DNA of 29,204 nt, taken from Nemertoderma westbladi (lineage: Eukaryota; Xenacoelomorpha; Nemertodermatida; Nemertodermatidae). Shown in pieces: positions 8,110-18,560 of the stretch (position 1 is the stretch's first letter; the number at the start of each line of letters is the position of its first letter). The translations under genes and the position numbers were made by a program. The notes beneath the pieces were generated by a model. The model was given only the letters and a program-made list of their open reading frames with translations. It searched no databases and had not been told where the DNA came from. The DNA lies in assembly GCA_032718475.1 (NCBI GenBank), contig JAUCBJ010000956.1, positions 1 to 29,204 of the forward strand, in the 5' to 3' direction.

Positions 8110-10275
8110 AACTTCAAAATTACCGTTGCAACACTTTGGCAATTGTATGTGCGATAACACGTCGGAACTTTATAAACAGTTGTTTTTGGTTAGAAGGCTG
8201 TATGTATATAGTTTACCGACTACAGTAGCCTGTAAGGGTGAGCAATGTGGTAGGCCCTACTTAAGGGGGGGTGGGGTATTTTTCGATACCACATTTTTTG
8301 CAACCAGAATGTTCATTTTTAATCATATTTTCGGCCACATTTTATGTTTAGCAGCTGCACAGCTTTACATAAACAAGTGCCGGTATATCAGCTGGCAGTG
8401 CTAATTAATACAACTCTATGTTCTTTCCTTTTTTAATGTAATGCACGCAATTTTTACTGAGTTACGTATTAATTTTCAAAAGGATTTTTATATGCGTGCT
8501 TGTTTATCTTTAAATAATAATGTGTGCAAAGTAATCCTTTACACGATCTCAGTACGAGTCGGTTTTTAGATATATAATAATATATACTGTAATATATATA
8601 TATTATATGAATAATAATATAATTAGGCCTATTATTTATAAAATTGAAAGAATAAATAAATCCCAACAATTGTATAAATTTATTGTATTATACTGTAGAT
8701 ACAGTACATGTTACACTGTACTGTTAGTAACTTGAAACATTTATTCACTCTGCGGGTTTAATGTAAGGAGATTAGACCTTTAAACAACTCGGGTTTGTTT
8801 ACTGTTGCATTTTTACTTTTCGGAATTTTCATTTAAGTTATTTCACAAATCCTAATATACAATCCCTGAATTTTCACTGATTCGTCTTATTTTTACAACA
8901 ATTCCCTGACATTTGCCTGGCCATGACCTACTATACTGTAGATACGACCCGCCAAGCTGCTGCAAAGCCCCCAAATCTAGTGGGCCAGTTATTTATATTA
9001 GATAAAACCCCTGAAACAATAGGTCTAGCGCGTCGAAAGTACTTGTCCCTAAATTAAAATTATATTCTCTTTCAGATGAGACATATAAAAATTGAATAGC
9101 TCCAGTAGTTTTCGAGATATGAGGCATTCCTGGCACCCATACCATATCAACACCTTTCGGAATTGATAAAATTACACAAAATACTGTACATCACCCTTCA
9201 AGACTTTGGTAAAACCCTTAAACTATAGTACTATGCTTTTTGGATAGTACTGTACTCGAATCTGGACCGAACTATGGACCGAACTGAACTAAACTGGATC
9301 GAATGTGTGGCGAACTGGACCGCCAAATGAAAGATAATCTAAAAACAACCATCCATGCAGACAGGTGAAAATTAATATTGAATTTCATTTGGTCTTTTCA
9401 TACATTGTAAATTTAGTTGCTTATAAGATGTCGCTAAATTAAGATTACTTACTTCACATAAAACACTGATGTACTGCTTTTACCAGTAGGCCTACCGGAA
9501 GCACGTACCTGCGTTTATAGATTGCAGTATTTTGCGCACCGGTAGTTGTATTCAATGCAGCTGTAAAAGCTTCTGTGGGATATAACTGGCCCTTTTGCTT
9601 CGCAATCCAGTTTCCCCCTAGGCGCTGGAATACTCTAAAAAGGTTCTCTAACTGTATATATATTCCCCTCGCCCGCAAGGTACCTTTACAGGTGTTTTAA
9701 CGGACATAAAAGTCATTCTGCTATATACGTGTTTTAGCGGACATGGTAAGGCAAAAAACCTGCAATGCGACAAATACCTTTCATAGCTTAGCCGTGATGA
9801 TTCATATTACGACATCTAACAGCTGGTTGCTGACATGGAAACAGCCATTGGACGCATGGTTCTTTGTTTGGCTTGAGCCAATCAGAGCAATTTTTCCTGT
9901 CGACGTGTAGCTTTTCGGTCGATCATAAGGAGAGTGTTCAGTCTTACTGTTTTTTCTTGATACTTTGTTGTTATTGCTGTCTAGGCCAGAAACAACGGCT
10001 CTAGAGTCAATTCGTTTCATACTTTAAGAAGAAGCATTAGTAGGCTTAAATTATAGAGCGTATGACTGTTATCAGTCAAATCCATTCACAATTCAATACT
10101 TTGTTGTTATTACTGTTCAACATACATTATTATACTGCTATTACTGTTGTGTTTGGTTGAATATTATTTGGAGAACATATATAAAGAACCCAAATTTCCC
10201 AATTTTCTTGATACACTACAGGTTAGAGAGACGGGTTATATATAGCGATTGCGACTTATATTGTTGTGGTTTGTA
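8110..10275. other. 2.2 kb without a supported gene
   Basis: The stretch holds an AT-only microsatellite-like tract (about 8567-8640), a degenerate tandem of the word GGACCGAACT (about 9260-9325) and a direct repeat of about 22 bp, ACTTTGTTGTTATT (near 9961 and 10100). Several short frames on both strands show no protein features. Confidence 0.5.
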
Positions 10276-10860
10276 CAGTCCCTATCTCATTCTGAATATT
10301 ATTTCTCAAACTGGGTATCATTTCTCAAACCTTTTACTAATGATAGTCAACGGAGAATTTCAGTAGGTAAGACTGGGGTAAGAGTTGAGAAATCAGAAAG
10401 ATGCAGCCAGCTCAATCTAACTCAAACTAGAGTCTGGCGCCTTGGTTTGAGTTAGGTTGACTTCCAACTGTGTCATACTCAGCATTACTCTTCCTGTACG
10501 GGATGGATAATTACTCTGGTTGAGTGAGGCACCACATGGGGAAGGGGCCTCTGTCTGTTGCTTGGGCTCTTGAGTTAATGGGTTGAATTACATAAGCTGG
10601 GCAGGCCGGCTTGCCTGTGCCTCATAAAAGACATGTCAATCAAGCAGTTCCTTTGTGGGCTTTACTAAATGTATGTTGTTAACTAAACCACACTGGCTCG
10701 GTCTGTTTGTAGAGAAAGTTTTAATTCTGGGAATATTGTTGTGGGAAATTGGTGTTCTGTTGTCTGTCTGTTTGATGTCAATTGGTGCCTTACAAGACAT
10801 ATCAGTTTAACAATCTAATGGTTAATTAAGAATTATTAGTGCATATGGGACCTCGCAACA

Positions 10861-10876
10861 CCCCCCCCCCCCCCCC
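10861..10876 (+). repeat. poly(C) run, 16 bases
   Basis: An uninterrupted run of 16 C inside the 10276-11529 element, followed by CT-rich sequence. The run opens the frame that gives a glycine-rich minus-strand reading, which is not a gene. Confidence 0.9.
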
Positions 10877-10998
10877 TCCTCCCATAAATATGGCCCTGTC
10901 TATAATTACAGAGGTTTCCTCTGGCCCCTTTGCCCCGTATACCCACACCCGGATGTATTGCGAATAATTGTGTTGACGATGTAATAGAGAATTAATCA

Positions 10999-11056
10999 TT
11001 AGTAAAACATTAAAGTTAAACATTAGAAACATTAGCGAAACATACGCGACATTAAA
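10999..11056. repeat. short tandem of the word AAACATTA
   Basis: Five or so diverged copies of AAACATTA or AACATTAG in a row. This is low-complexity sequence within the inverted-repeat element. Confidence 0.6.
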
Positions 11057-11531
11057 ATAAATTTATTAAATTGGTTGGTTATATTATATGGTTATATTTT
11101 AATGTAAAATAACGTTAATATGTTATGAGTCATACATACTTAATAAATGTAATAAAAATTAATAATTCTTCAGTTTAATAATTTTTTAGCATATAATTTT
11201 TTTATTCTGAAATTTAAAAATAAATTGAGTCACTGAGTCTGCAACTTAATTCTCACTGTCTACTGGAGTTAATTACACACAAACAAATCAAGTTTAGGGA
11301 ATGTTATAACAGCAGGAGACCATAAAGTACCCGTAGGCAGAGTATAACAGAAGCGAGTGGGCCATTAAACACAGACAGCTTGTTGTATGAATGCTACACA
11401 GTGCACAGTGGGTGGTTACGCGAGTTTGAGTTGGATTTGAGTAAACCAGACAGGTTTGAGTTAGTAAGAGTGAGGTAAGAGAAAAGGTACCCAGTTTGAG
11501 AAACAGTATCTAGAATGAGATAGGGACTGTA

Positions 11532-12136
11532 GTGAATTTAATGCTATTTGATAAGCACTACATTGGTCCGTTGCTGTTCTCTTTATATATGATAAAATTC
11601 ATTGACGGTCGGCAAATTAGTGAGCAGTATTGTGTGTTACCGGTAGTGTGCATGATTGTGATTGATAACTAAGCATTTCCTAAAGAATGCGCCTCATACG
11701 TGAATCTTAAGCCTTACCGACTTACCATTGTGATTAGTATAAGTCATATCTCTGTCTATCTAGATAGAGCGCCACGTCCTAAAGGAACTGTTAATATTTC
11801 CCGAAAGTAAATAATATTAGTCAGAAATTAATTATTAACGATCAATCGAATAATACAATACCGTAAGCTTCACTGCAATAATAATTTAAGCCGACAGAAT
11901 CCAGTCTCCCGGGATTATCCAGCGGGTGAATGGACGCGCACTAGGCTGGCTTCTGCTAATGTTGTGTTTATTGGTATAAAAAATTTGTCTTCTTCTAAAG
12001 TATATTTATAAACCAAAAGACATATAAATTTTGGCAGGTTAAACTGCTAAAGGTCTTCAAAAGCGCGTACAATAACAGTCATTGACTTCATTGCAGTAAG
12101 CAATAAAGTTGAAAGTACCGGTCAACCGGTAAACCT
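11532..12136. other. no gene seen
   Basis: AT-rich sequence with no frame, RNA signature or repeat that can be supported. Confidence 0.5.
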
Positions 12137-12262
12137 GAACCGGTACTTCTGTAGGTCAGTAGGCCCAACTGCCAGAATCAGTACTGCTGTAGGTCCGTAG
12201 GTCCAACTGCCAGAACCGGTACTTCTGTAGGTCTGTAGGCCCAACTGTCCTAACCGGTACTT
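12137..12262 (+). repeat. 38-bp tandem repeat, 3.3 copies
   Basis: Units start at 12137, 12175, 12213 and 12251. Each begins near AACCGGTAC and ends in CCCAACTGCC. The unit carries the palindrome ACCGGT and the word TGTAGGTC twice in variant form. Confidence 0.9.
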
Positions 12263-12418
12263 CCAGTATAAGTACATTAGTATTATTCGATTTGATTATT
12301 GTATACTGGTAGGTCTTGATATTTAATCAGGGACTGCAGCCCTGGTTTTTTATTGAGATTTTACTTATTTCTGTCGGTTTTATTTATATGTAAGTTAATA
12401 TTGAGCTGAAGACGTGTA

Positions 12419-12945
12419 AGTCTGCTCAGATTGTTCAGATAATTGTAGGCCGGACTGTTGTCAGATTGTTGTTGGGTTTGGAGAGATTACGGCGTGTGTG
12501 GAGTTTGTCCGATAGAGTGCCAGTTAGTAAGTTGGGGCAGCCATTGCTGTAAGGTCAATCCCCTCTTAAAGAATAAGTCGTACTACCGTGTTAGAACGCA
12601 TACTAACTAACAATTTTGGAATCTGCACATACTGTAGTTTATTTAGGCTTGACAGTATTCTGCCAGCGTTTTGGCTTGTGTTTGTTTGTGTAGTCTGTTC
12701 AGGTACCGTAATCGTTATTACTCAGATATTTTGTAGGCTGGATTGTTGTCTAGCTATTATTAGGTCTGAAGAGATTGCTGCTTGTGTAGAGTTTGTCTGA
12801 TAAAGTGCCAGTTAGTAAGTTGGGGCAGTCATAACTGTAAGGTCAATCCCCTCTTAAAGAATAAGTCGTACTACCGTGTTAGAACGCATACTAACTAACC
12901 GTTTTGGAATCTGCACATACAGTAGTTTATTTAGGCTTGGTGGTA
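12419..12945 (+). repeat. tandem repeat of about 280 bp; the next copy is split by the large element
   Basis: Copy 1 and copy 2 share long stretches at a spacing of 273-288 bp, for example AGTGCCAGTTAGTAAGTTGG at 12516 and 12804, and GTTAGAACGCATACTAACTA in both. Copy 2 stops at 12945 and resumes at 21391 with TAGTCTGCCAGCG, which matches copy 1 at TATTCTGCCAGCG. The uninterrupted copy therefore serves as the empty site. Confidence 0.9.
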
Positions 12946-12961
12946 CACTGTAAACAGGTTT

Positions 12962-13200
12962 CATGAATTGACACCAACAATGTTGTGGCTTTTCATGGTG
13001 TAATGAATTTCACCGCATTTATAAAGTTTTCACCTTGACATCTTTATGGTTAAGTAAATTCATAAATAATTTATGGTGAAATTGAATTACCCCCTTAATT
13101 TTAATCTTAAATATTTTATGGTGAAATCCGACTTCCAATTTTCACCTTAAAAATATTATGCAGTTTGAAGGCAACAATTAGTTATCACTTTGACCATAAC
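12962..13200. repeat. left subterminal TTATGGTGAAA-like array of the large element
   Basis: The words TTCATGGTG, TTTCACC, TTATGGTGAAAT, TTTTATGGTGAAATCC and TTTTCACCTTAAAA occur every 20-50 bp in both orientations. The same words recur near the right end. They are candidate transposase binding sites. Confidence 0.7.
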
Positions 13201-13987
13201 ATTATTGTGTTTGGATTTTTTAGTCTGTAGAGGTTTAGTTTGCCCTTGGCGCCAAATTTCAAAATCACATACAGCATACAGCCATCATAAGCAGTTAGGC
13301 CTTCACCTGTTCCAGTTCATGCATAAAGGTACTAAGCTGCTAAGGGGGCCGGTAGTGCAGTATTACCATACCAGTAGTTGCCTGTCATTGTCAGACTGTC
13401 ACCCTGACATTTTGTAAGATACTGTCTGACTGTAGTTTTCAAGACCTCATACAGTTATACAGTCTGCAGTCATTGGCCTACCAGCCTACTGCAGTACCTC
13501 TGAACCTGTACCGGGACCGGCATAGGCCTACAGCTGTACAGATACCGGTAGTTCAGTAACTGCGGTAGTTGTATGTTAGAGCAGTAGAGTGCGCGCTTTT
13601 GAAAGCACTGCGCGCTCGTTTTGCAAGTTTTCAACTTCCAGAGTTCGTGGCATAGGCCACCTAGGCCTATGTCACTCAAGCAGTCAAGCACTTAGTAAAA
13701 TCCAGGAGCCTGGCTGCCTGGCAGCCTGGTGAGTTCAGGAGTTGGAAAAGACTGAAAGATGAAGAAAGTAAAACCATTAATTCTAACACCAATTTCTGAA
13801 TTATTCAATCGATGTAGGCCTATAAGTTTACATCATATCCATCACTAACTGACTAACTCACTACAGCACTATGCACATGTTGCTCTCCTATCAGCCTATT
13901 AGTCAGTAAGTGGATAAATTTTCCGTGTTGAGGTCTACTGCAGTACCTGAGTACCGTACTGATCATTTGGATATAACCGGATATAAT
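13201..13987. other. left interior of the large element, no gene seen
   Basis: The stretch contains a GC-rich hairpin (about 13587-13618, with GTGCGCGC and GCGCGCTC arms), a palindrome around CATAGGCC/GGCCTATG (13651-13671) and a run of CCTGGCTGCCTGGCAGCCTGG (13709-13729). No exon could be supported. Confidence 0.45.
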
Positions 13988-13995
13988 GTGTGGAC

Positions 13996-14800
13996 TAGGG
14001 CTCGATCGGAGCTCCGGCCTCCGGCTCCGGCTCCGGCCATTTTGGCACCTCCGGCTCCTGCTCCGGCTCCGGTAAAAATATTGCCGGAGTTAATTTTTTA
14101 ATAGGCCTAAAGTATTATATTTCGTGCATATTCTAATCTGAACAATTATTTAACACTATACAGCTATAAGTACTGTAGTACAGCTTCAATATCAAGTATA
14201 ATCTGATAATACTGCAGTATTTACTTAAAGTCATTTACTTAAAGACTGACTGTACTGCAGTACTGGTACTGGCCAGCTGGCTGACTAGCAGACAGGCTGA
14301 CAGGCAGACTATTACAGATAGGCCCTAACGTTAAAAAATTGTAAATGCTATGATTGTACACTGTCAGACTGTACCACTGCAGCCATTTACTGCTGACATG
14401 CCAGCATACTGTACTGCAGTACTGGTACACGTACGGTAGGCTACCTACAGTACAAGCAGACAAGTACACACCTCTACCACAGTTAGACAGTTTAGCGAGG
14501 TAGGTACTGTAGGTAATTTTTAGCCGTCAGCGTCAGGCCGTCGCCGTCAGCATCAGGCCGTCGCCGTTAAATTAATTACTTAAATTTTAAATTGAAAATT
14601 CGTAAATCTATAAATTATGAAATTAATTAGACCTACAGTATGATTGATTATGAGCGATTGGCGAACGATAACCATACTTTATTTTTTTTAAATAAATAAT
14701 TAAATTTTTAAAATTTTTGAAAAACTCCGGCTCCGGCCAAATTGTCCAACTCCGGCTCCTGCTCCGGCTCCGGCCAAATCCCAACTCCGATCGAGCCCTA
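13996..14800. mobile_element. hAT element D, 805 bp, with CTCCGG subterminal arrays
   Basis: Both ends carry TAGGGCTCGATCGGAG in inverted orientation, with a perfect 8-bp target duplication GTGTGGAC (13988-13995 and 14801-14808). An 8-bp target duplication with this kind of tip is diagnostic of hAT transposons. At the left end the tip runs into the palindrome GGAGCTCC and then tandem CTCCGG units. The right end carries the half-site and further CTCCGG units in the same plus-strand orientation. A separate GCCGTC-rich array lies at 14522-14569. There is no transposase, so it must be moved in trans. Confidence 0.95.
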
Positions 14801-14857
14801 GTGTGGACCTTGAAACTCCAAAGTACTGAAGTACAGAAGTAAAATGAGTGACTACCG

Positions 14858-14865
14858 GCGCGAAA
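14858..14865 (-). promoter_or_regulatory. E2F-like word
   Basis: GCGCGAAA, the reverse complement of the E2F core TTTCGCGC, lies about 30 bp before the first recognisable exon of the carried gene. This is a single short match and weak evidence. Confidence 0.15.
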
Positions 14866-14891
14866 TGAAATGGCCGGGCTTGGCGCTTTAG

Positions 14892-15212
14892 AAGTTTCTG
14901 TCAATAGCGGAAAACGTAAAGGGGATACTCATAAGTCATAAGGGGATTAAGAAAGCAATTCGTGGAGTCGTCAACTTTTTGCCAGAACCGACTGTCACCG
15001 TATCAACTGAAGTTGAAACCGCAACTCGCTTACAATCTGTTGATCCAAAAACTGCTGACGACTGCAGGTGGCAGGCAGGACTGGACCCAACTTTTGGCTG
15101 AATATAAGTCGACTTTGTCTATGCGCCGCCAGTACGTTGTGGCTGGGAACAACAGTGTTGTGGAGATTCTTAGAAAGTGGTCATCTTTGGTTGAACTTCC
15201 CGTCTGCCCGTG
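14892..15212 (+). CDS. first visible exon of the unknown gene carried by the large element
   Basis: An acceptor-like TTTAG ends at 14891 and a donor GTTAGT starts at 15213. Two registers are open. One runs from 14892 to about 15100 (with a segment like IKKAIRGVVNFLPEPTVTV). The other runs from 14935 to the donor (with segments like NNSVVEILRKWSSLVELP). The second ends in phase 2, matching the phase of the next exon. A 1-bp indel near 15060-15100 may have moved the frame, or only one register is used. No in-frame ATG is clear, so this may not be the true first exon. I do not recognise the family. The intron that follows was the landing site of a MITE and the nested hAT stack. Confidence 0.45.
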
Positions 15213-15321
15213 GTTAGTATGATAATTAAACTATATGCTTTCAGGGTTTCTGGCTAAATAATTATTTAATTTTCATAGTTTAATAGGGATCATAACATTA
15301 ATACAGTAATATACACCATGA

Positions 15322-15610
15322 CCCAGAATATAGTGTCGTAATTCAATGACACGAGCCCCCCCCCCCCCCCCCCCCTAATTTTTTTTACAAATCTGGAAGA
15401 ATAATTGCAGTACGACTGGTACAATATCGACGGAGACACTTTTTTTAAACGCTTGTAGCTAAAGATTGAAAGCAAAAAAATTCTGACTCACCCACGGAGG
15501 AGGAGGGAGATGAAACTAGCTCTGTTTCAAATTTCTTGCAATCTCATTAAGATTTGTAGACAAATAAGGGGGGGGGGGTCACTCACTGAATTACGACACT
15601 ATATTCTGGG
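15322..15610. mobile_element. 289-bp MITE with 24-bp perfect inverted ends and poly(C)/poly(G)
   Basis: The ends 15322-15345 and 15587-15610 are perfect 24-bp inverted repeats beginning CCCAGAATATAGTGTCG. Just inside lie a run of 20 C (15356-15375) and, symmetrically, a run of 11 G (15568-15578). No certain target duplication is seen. It ends 22 bp before hAT element A. Confidence 0.85.
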
Positions 15611-15944
15611 ACATTTATCTAATTATATTTATTAGGGATGTCCCGGAATTCCGTTCCGGCCGGAATTCCGGCTGTTTTTGCCCGATTCCGGTTCCGGCCG
15701 GAATTTTACCGGAATTACCAGGTTCCTAACTAGTTTGATAGTTGCAATTAGTTTGTTAAATTATTATCACATTTATATATTTTTTAAACATTATTACCAA
15801 TTATATCGTTTAAGATACTTTTCAACACTTGTAAAAAAGTATAGTGCAAAAAGTATAGTTTTCTTCGACCGTTAGAGCTCTAACATTTAAGGATGAAAGG
15901 CATAGATACCCCATGGTTAGCCCCTTCAAACCACTCGTGCCGAA

Positions 15945-16040
15945 TCGAAAACTGCCTTGGCCCACATGCTGGGATCGAACCCACAACCTCCAGATGATTG
16001 GAATTCAATGCAACCACTATATACACCAAGGTGGAACCTA
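15945..16040 (-). mobile_element. tRNA-derived SINE relic
   Basis: On the minus strand, a B box GGGTTCGATCCC (15971-15982) follows an A-box-like TGGTGTATATAGTGG (16014-16028) at tRNA-like spacing. The flanking GCCTTGG/CCAAGG words can pair like an acceptor stem. No functional anticodon arm is visible, so it is a SINE head and not a tRNA gene. Confidence 0.55.
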
Positions 16041-16710
16041 ACTAACCTATCTAACGAGGGAAAATTCACAGCCACCCTGTTTAGTTTATTAAAGTGAATG
16101 CAGTCTTGATGGGTATGTAACACATTTCCAAAAAAAATTCACCTGGTAATCAAACTAAAATGGTACTACCATCTATTACACCACCTACTGTAGTATTCAT
16201 ATACAATTCATAACCGGTTTAATTTACATTAACTAATTAAACCCTTCGTCGTTCTGAAGATATTTCATAAAATGCATCATTAGGCCCGTGCTCCACTGGT
16301 AAGGTGCTTAGTCAGAATGGCAAAATGAATGGCTCCTTGCTCCATTGGTAACACAAGTCATAAGTCAATTGATAAAAAATATAAGATGCGTGTCTCACAT
16401 TTACTGCATATTTATACCCAAAGTAACCAATCACAGGCATCTTTGGCGGATATAACACATGATTCTTTGTCAAAAGATGGAACATGTCTGACTAGGGCTC
16501 AACAGAAGCTTCGGCTTCGGTTCGGTTCGGGCCGAAGTTTGTCAATTTCGGTTCGGTTCGGCTTCTGCAATTGATACTGCAGAAGCCCGGAGCAAACTTT
16601 GCTAAATATTCCAAGTATTACATTGACTGATTGAGCTAAGACCAGAAGACAGTAAGACTAATCAATCTGTCCATCGTTGTACTAATTAATTTTAGAATGT
16701 AAACGTTAAG

Positions 16711-17080
16711 CAGACACTGGTGCAGAGCAGACAGTGGTGCAGACAATGGTGCAGACAGTGGTGCAGACACCGGGTGCAGACAGTGGTGCACGCACTGGTG
16801 CAGACAGTGGTGCAGACCCAGATGCCAGACAGTGGTGCAGACATTGGTGCAGACAGTGGTGCAGACAGTGGTGCAGACAGTGGTGCAGACAGTGGTGCAG
16901 ACAGTGGTGCAGACAGTGGTGCAGACAGTGGTGCAGACAGCTGGTGCAGACAGTGGTGCAGACACTGGTGCAGACAGTGGTGCAGACACCTGGTGCAGAC
17001 AGTGGTGCAGACACTGGTGCAGACAGTGGTACAGACACCTGGTGCAGACAGTGGTACAGACACTGGTGCAGACAGTAAAG
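16711..17080 (+). repeat. 12/13-bp minisatellite (CAGACAGTGGTG), left arm of element C
   Basis: About 30 units of CAGACAGTGGTG and variants such as CAGACACTGGTG and the 13-mer CAGACACCTGGTG. Seven perfect units run in a row at about 16850-16934. With no stops in several registers, it generates long Ala-Asp-Ser-Gly or Val-Gln-Thr readings on the plus strand and Cys-rich ones on the minus strand. Confidence 0.95.
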
Positions 17081-17156
17081 GGGCGAGCAGGTTAGTAAAG
17101 TAGCAGGTTTCAGAGGAGTATTGGGGGAACCAAAACAATAAACGTTATTGTTTTGC

Positions 17157-17219
17157 GGGCTAAGAATACCCAAGGGCCAAGAATACTCGCAGGCTAAGAA
17201 TACTCGCGGGCTAAGAATT
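17157..17219 (+). repeat. 17-bp tandem repeat GGCTAAGAATACTCGCG
   Basis: Four diverged units around GGCTAAGAATAC lie directly after the minisatellite inside element C. Confidence 0.8.
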
Positions 17220-17631
17220 ACTGAGACCTTACTGTAGTTAGTGAATGTATATCCCCAGCATGAGACAATAACTTAATGAGCTCGTTTTATTATACAGTAA
17301 TAAGCAGTGGCTCCAGTAAAGGTAAACAAATTAAACATACTCTGTATAATTTACAATTTATAGACATTATTGTTTATATGAAAACGAGAATACCGATTAA
17401 TTACTTTCGTACACACCTCTTCAGCTCTTATAATTATTTGTAATCAGGGCACATTCACCCGCACGCACCCCGACTTGTACTACATACGTCCTCCCTACTT
17501 CATGTAGAACCTTTCAGTAGTTACTCGCATATTTGTAGATAATAAAGTCTATGATAAAATATAATATAATAGTGCCTGGTGCCCTGGTGGTATTATGTTT
17601 CGTGGTACTCTGGCATTTCAGTATTTTCACC

Positions 17632-17732
17632 AGGTGTCTGCTCCACTGTCTGCACCAGTGTCTGCACCACTGTCTGCACGCTGCACCACTGGCCGCACCA
17701 GGTGTCTGCAGTCTGCACCACTGTCTGCTTAA
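17632..17732 (-). repeat. inverted minisatellite, right arm of element C
   Basis: Seven to eight units of the complement (CACTGTCTGCAC) face the left array. A single-stranded copy could therefore fold over more than 100 bp. Confidence 0.85.
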
Positions 17733-17826
17733 CGTTTACACCCTTAATTTTGGACTGAACTTCCATTTAAATGGCTTTTTTTTAATTTTTTTCAGGTTAC
17801 TTGGGTAGTTTGAAAATTAGCTTAAT

Positions 17827-18197
17827 TATACAGTAGTTTAGGTTAGGCTAAATATTGCCATTTTACTTTGTAGTACCCTATTTTTTAATTAATCATAACT
17901 TTGCTACATAATACCTAATATACCTACTACCTCATATAAATAGTATTACAAAGACTACCTCCTGTACTTTTAGTGAGGTTTTCTAAATTTGACGTCACTA
18001 CTGTACGGTTTACTACAGGTGAAAATGTGGTACATACAGTAAGTGCATGCATACAGTAAGTATACAGTAGTTTAGGTTAGTAATGTACAGTAATGTAAAT
18101 ATTGCCATTTTATTTTGTAGTATTTATTTTTTTAATTAATCATAGCTTTCTCGCTAAGTCCGTTGTTTAATTAATCATAGCTTTCTCGCTAAGTCCG
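17827..18197 (+). repeat. direct duplications inside hAT B
   Basis: A segment beginning TATACAGTAGTTTAGGTTA at 17827 recurs at 18061 together with ATATTGCCATTTTA. Within the second copy a 32-bp block is tandemly duplicated with a 35-bp period (18131-18162 and 18166-18197). Confidence 0.85.
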
Positions 18198-18469
18198 CAG
18201 ACCAAATAGGTACCAGTCTGCCACTGCCAGTCAGCCAGTATAGTGACGTAAATACGAATTTATGACCATTACTTGCTAACTTTCTGAACTTCGGTTCGGA
18301 TTCGGTTCGGTTCGGCCCGAAGTTGGCCCTGCTTCGGTTCGGTTCGGTTCGGCCCTGTAAAGTGCCTTCTGTTGAACCCTATGTCTGACTAAGACTACAT
18401 AAGACTTAGCAGTGGAGCACGGGCCGTCACGAGTGGTTTTTCTCAATTTGCTTATAAAATGACGTTTTT

Positions 18470-18560
18470 TAGATTGATTTTACATTACTTTACATTGATT
18501 TTTTTTACATTATTTTACATTGAATTTATAGTATTTACATTGATTTTATATTATTTTACT
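18470..18560 (+). repeat. degenerate TTACATTGATTT repeat
   Basis: Low-complexity, T-rich repeat of TTTACATTGA words inside hAT A, right of the nested element. Confidence 0.6.

Larger units (their letters stand above)
10276..11529. mobile_element. 1,254-bp inverted-repeat element with TA target duplication
   Basis: The left end starts CAGTCCCTATCTCATTCT and the right end is its exact reverse complement over 18 bp. Similarity continues to about 42 bp and includes TTTCTCAAACTGGGTA. TA flanks both ends (10274-10275 and 11530-11531). Just inside, words like TTTGAGTTAG recur near both ends. No transposase is present, so this is a non-autonomous element of the TA-targeting (IS630/Tc1/mariner-like) kind. 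Confidence 0.85.
16694..17743. mobile_element. foldback element C, 1,050 bp, hAT-like, built of a 12-bp minisatellite
   Basis: Inverted ends share TGTAAACGTTAAGCAGACA. An 8-bp duplication TTAATTTT lies at 16686-16693 and 17744-17751. The extreme left tip (AGAATG) and right tip (reversed, GGGTG) differ slightly, so the exact first base is uncertain. A long left arm of CAGACAGTGGTG units faces a shorter right arm of the inverted unit. No protein is encoded. Confidence 0.8.
16493..18381. mobile_element. hAT element B, 1,889 bp including a nested foldback, with TTCGG arrays
   Basis: The left end is TAGGGCTCAACAGAAG and the right end, reversed, is TAGGGTTCAACAGAAG. A perfect 8-bp duplication TGTCTGAC lies at 16485-16492 and 18382-18389. 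The left tip continues into the palindrome GAAGCTTC and then CTTCGG and TTCGG units. A second TTCGG array lies at 18291-18356 in the same orientation. No transposase is present. Its target lies inside the 16283-18425 element. Confidence 0.95.
16283..18425. mobile_element. short TIR element split by hAT B
   Basis: The segment GGCCCGTGCTCCACTG at 16283-16298 is exactly inverted at 18410-18425. Further homology (CTTAGTCAGA) lies inside both ends. Removing hAT B and one target copy leaves a 246-bp MITE. A related word, TTGCTCCATTGGTAAC, is repeated just inside the left end. No target duplication could be identified. Confidence 0.7.

Noticed and set aside
10826-11032. Minus frame with a glycine run
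   Set aside because: The glycines come from the poly(C) tract. The frame lies inside an inverted-repeat element.
12588-12800. 70-codon plus frame with hydrophobic, Cys-rich product
   Set aside because: It lies inside the tandem repeat and is not maintained in the other copy.
15971-16028. tRNA gene on the minus strand
   Set aside because: The A and B boxes are present but no complete cloverleaf with an anticodon arm can be drawn. It fits a SINE head better.
16636-17173. Several overlapping long frames on both strands, rich in Ala-Asp-Ser-Gly, Val-Gln-Thr or Cys-Leu-His
   Set aside because: They are all readings of the 12-bp minisatellite in different registers. The repeat lacks stops, so length is no evidence of coding.
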